Assembly: GCA_002402575.1 (NCBI GenBank)
Contig: DHGD01000056.1
Span: 758-6,651 of the forward strand
DNA: 5,894 nt
From: Syntrophomonas sp. UBA4807
GTDB lineage: Bacteria; Bacillota; Syntrophomonadia; Syntrophomonadales; Syntrophomonadaceae
Reading direction: 5' to 3'
Both the position numbers and the translations under genes were made by a program. Below are positions 5,669 through 5,894 of this stretch, piece after piece. Within the stretch, counting starts at the first letter, position 1; the number at the start of each line of letters is the position of its first letter. The notes beneath the pieces were generated by a model. The model was not told the DNA's origin. It saw nothing but the letters and a program-made list of their open reading frames with translations, and searched no databases.

Positions 5669-5894
5669 GCTGATCCCCCCCAAAAGCGGCTGAACGTCTT
5701 GCGGGTCAATTCTTTGTTGCCCAACAGGCCTTGCGGCCGGTATATCATAACCAAAATCAGTATTAAAGCATAAATAATCATACGGATAGCCGGAAAGGCC
5801 TGTAAATAGGCGGTCAATACGGTTATGAACACCGCTGCCAGGACCGCTCCAGTTGTGCTGCCCAAGCCTCCTAAGACCACCATAACCAATATGT
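5665..5894 (-). CDS. livM: Branched-chain amino acid ABC transporter permease LivM, C-terminal part
   Basis: Membrane permease subunit of the Liv importer; the N-terminal three quarters lie beyond the right edge. The 76 visible residues begin I-L-V-M-V-V-L-G-G-L-G-S and continue with two hydrophobic segments. They end with the LivM tail Y-R-P-Q-G-L-L-G-N followed by a short basic stretch (K-E-L-T-R-K). The motif GGLGS-x-x-G and the RPQGLLG tail are characteristic of LivM rather than LivH. The stop TGA (5667-5665) overlaps the livG ATG by 4 nt. LivH and a periplasmic-type binding protein are expected further upstream (beyond 5894), but this cannot be seen. Confidence 0.9.
   Translation of the reverse strand, partial: ILVMVVLGGLGSTTGAVLAAVFITVLTAYLQAFPAIRMIIYALILILVMIYRPQGLLGNKELTRKTFSRFWGGSA

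Overview
The window looks like chromosomal DNA of a Clostridia-type Bacillota, possibly a syntrophic or anaerobic lineage such as Syntrophomonadales or Peptococcaceae. This rests on strong GGAGG-type ribosome sites, an M18 aminopeptidase, a liv cluster that ends in a CBS-ACT regulator, and a selenocysteine tRNA with an encoded CCA. The genus is inference.

Left part (1-2044, minus strand): a CvpA-family membrane protein is followed 56 bp downstream by an M18 metallo-aminopeptidase. The aminopeptidase starts at a TTG and runs off the left edge with only its last residues missing. An extended -10 promoter lies just upstream of the CvpA gene.

Middle (2045-2907): a 263-bp divergent intergenic region leads into a plus-strand VTT-domain (TVP38/TMEM64, DedA-like) membrane protein.

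2908-3500 is non-protein-coding as far as can be supported. It holds two perfect palindromes (2944-2965 and 3005-3018) and, on the minus strand, a tRNA-Sec gene (selC, 3167-3264) with its own candidate promoter and a rho-independent terminator. Near 3366-3391 there is a hairpin with a T-tract oriented for the plus strand. No selA, selB, selD or selenoprotein gene lies in the window.

Right part (3501-5894, minus strand): the end of a branched-chain amino acid ABC transporter operon. The order is livM (C-terminal 76 residues only), livG, livF and a CBS-CBS-ACT protein. The junctions are ATGA (livM/livG), TAATG (livG/livF) and a gap of about 30 bp before the CBS-ACT gene, so this is one translationally coupled unit. 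LivG and LivF are the two cytoplasmic ATPases that drive the LivHM permease. The CBS-ACT protein is a plausible nucleotide- and amino-acid-sensing partner.

Most of the window is ordinary housekeeping content. The points worth a second look are the tRNA-Sec with its imperfect acceptor stem, the palindromes beside it, and the sensor-like gene attached to the liv operon.
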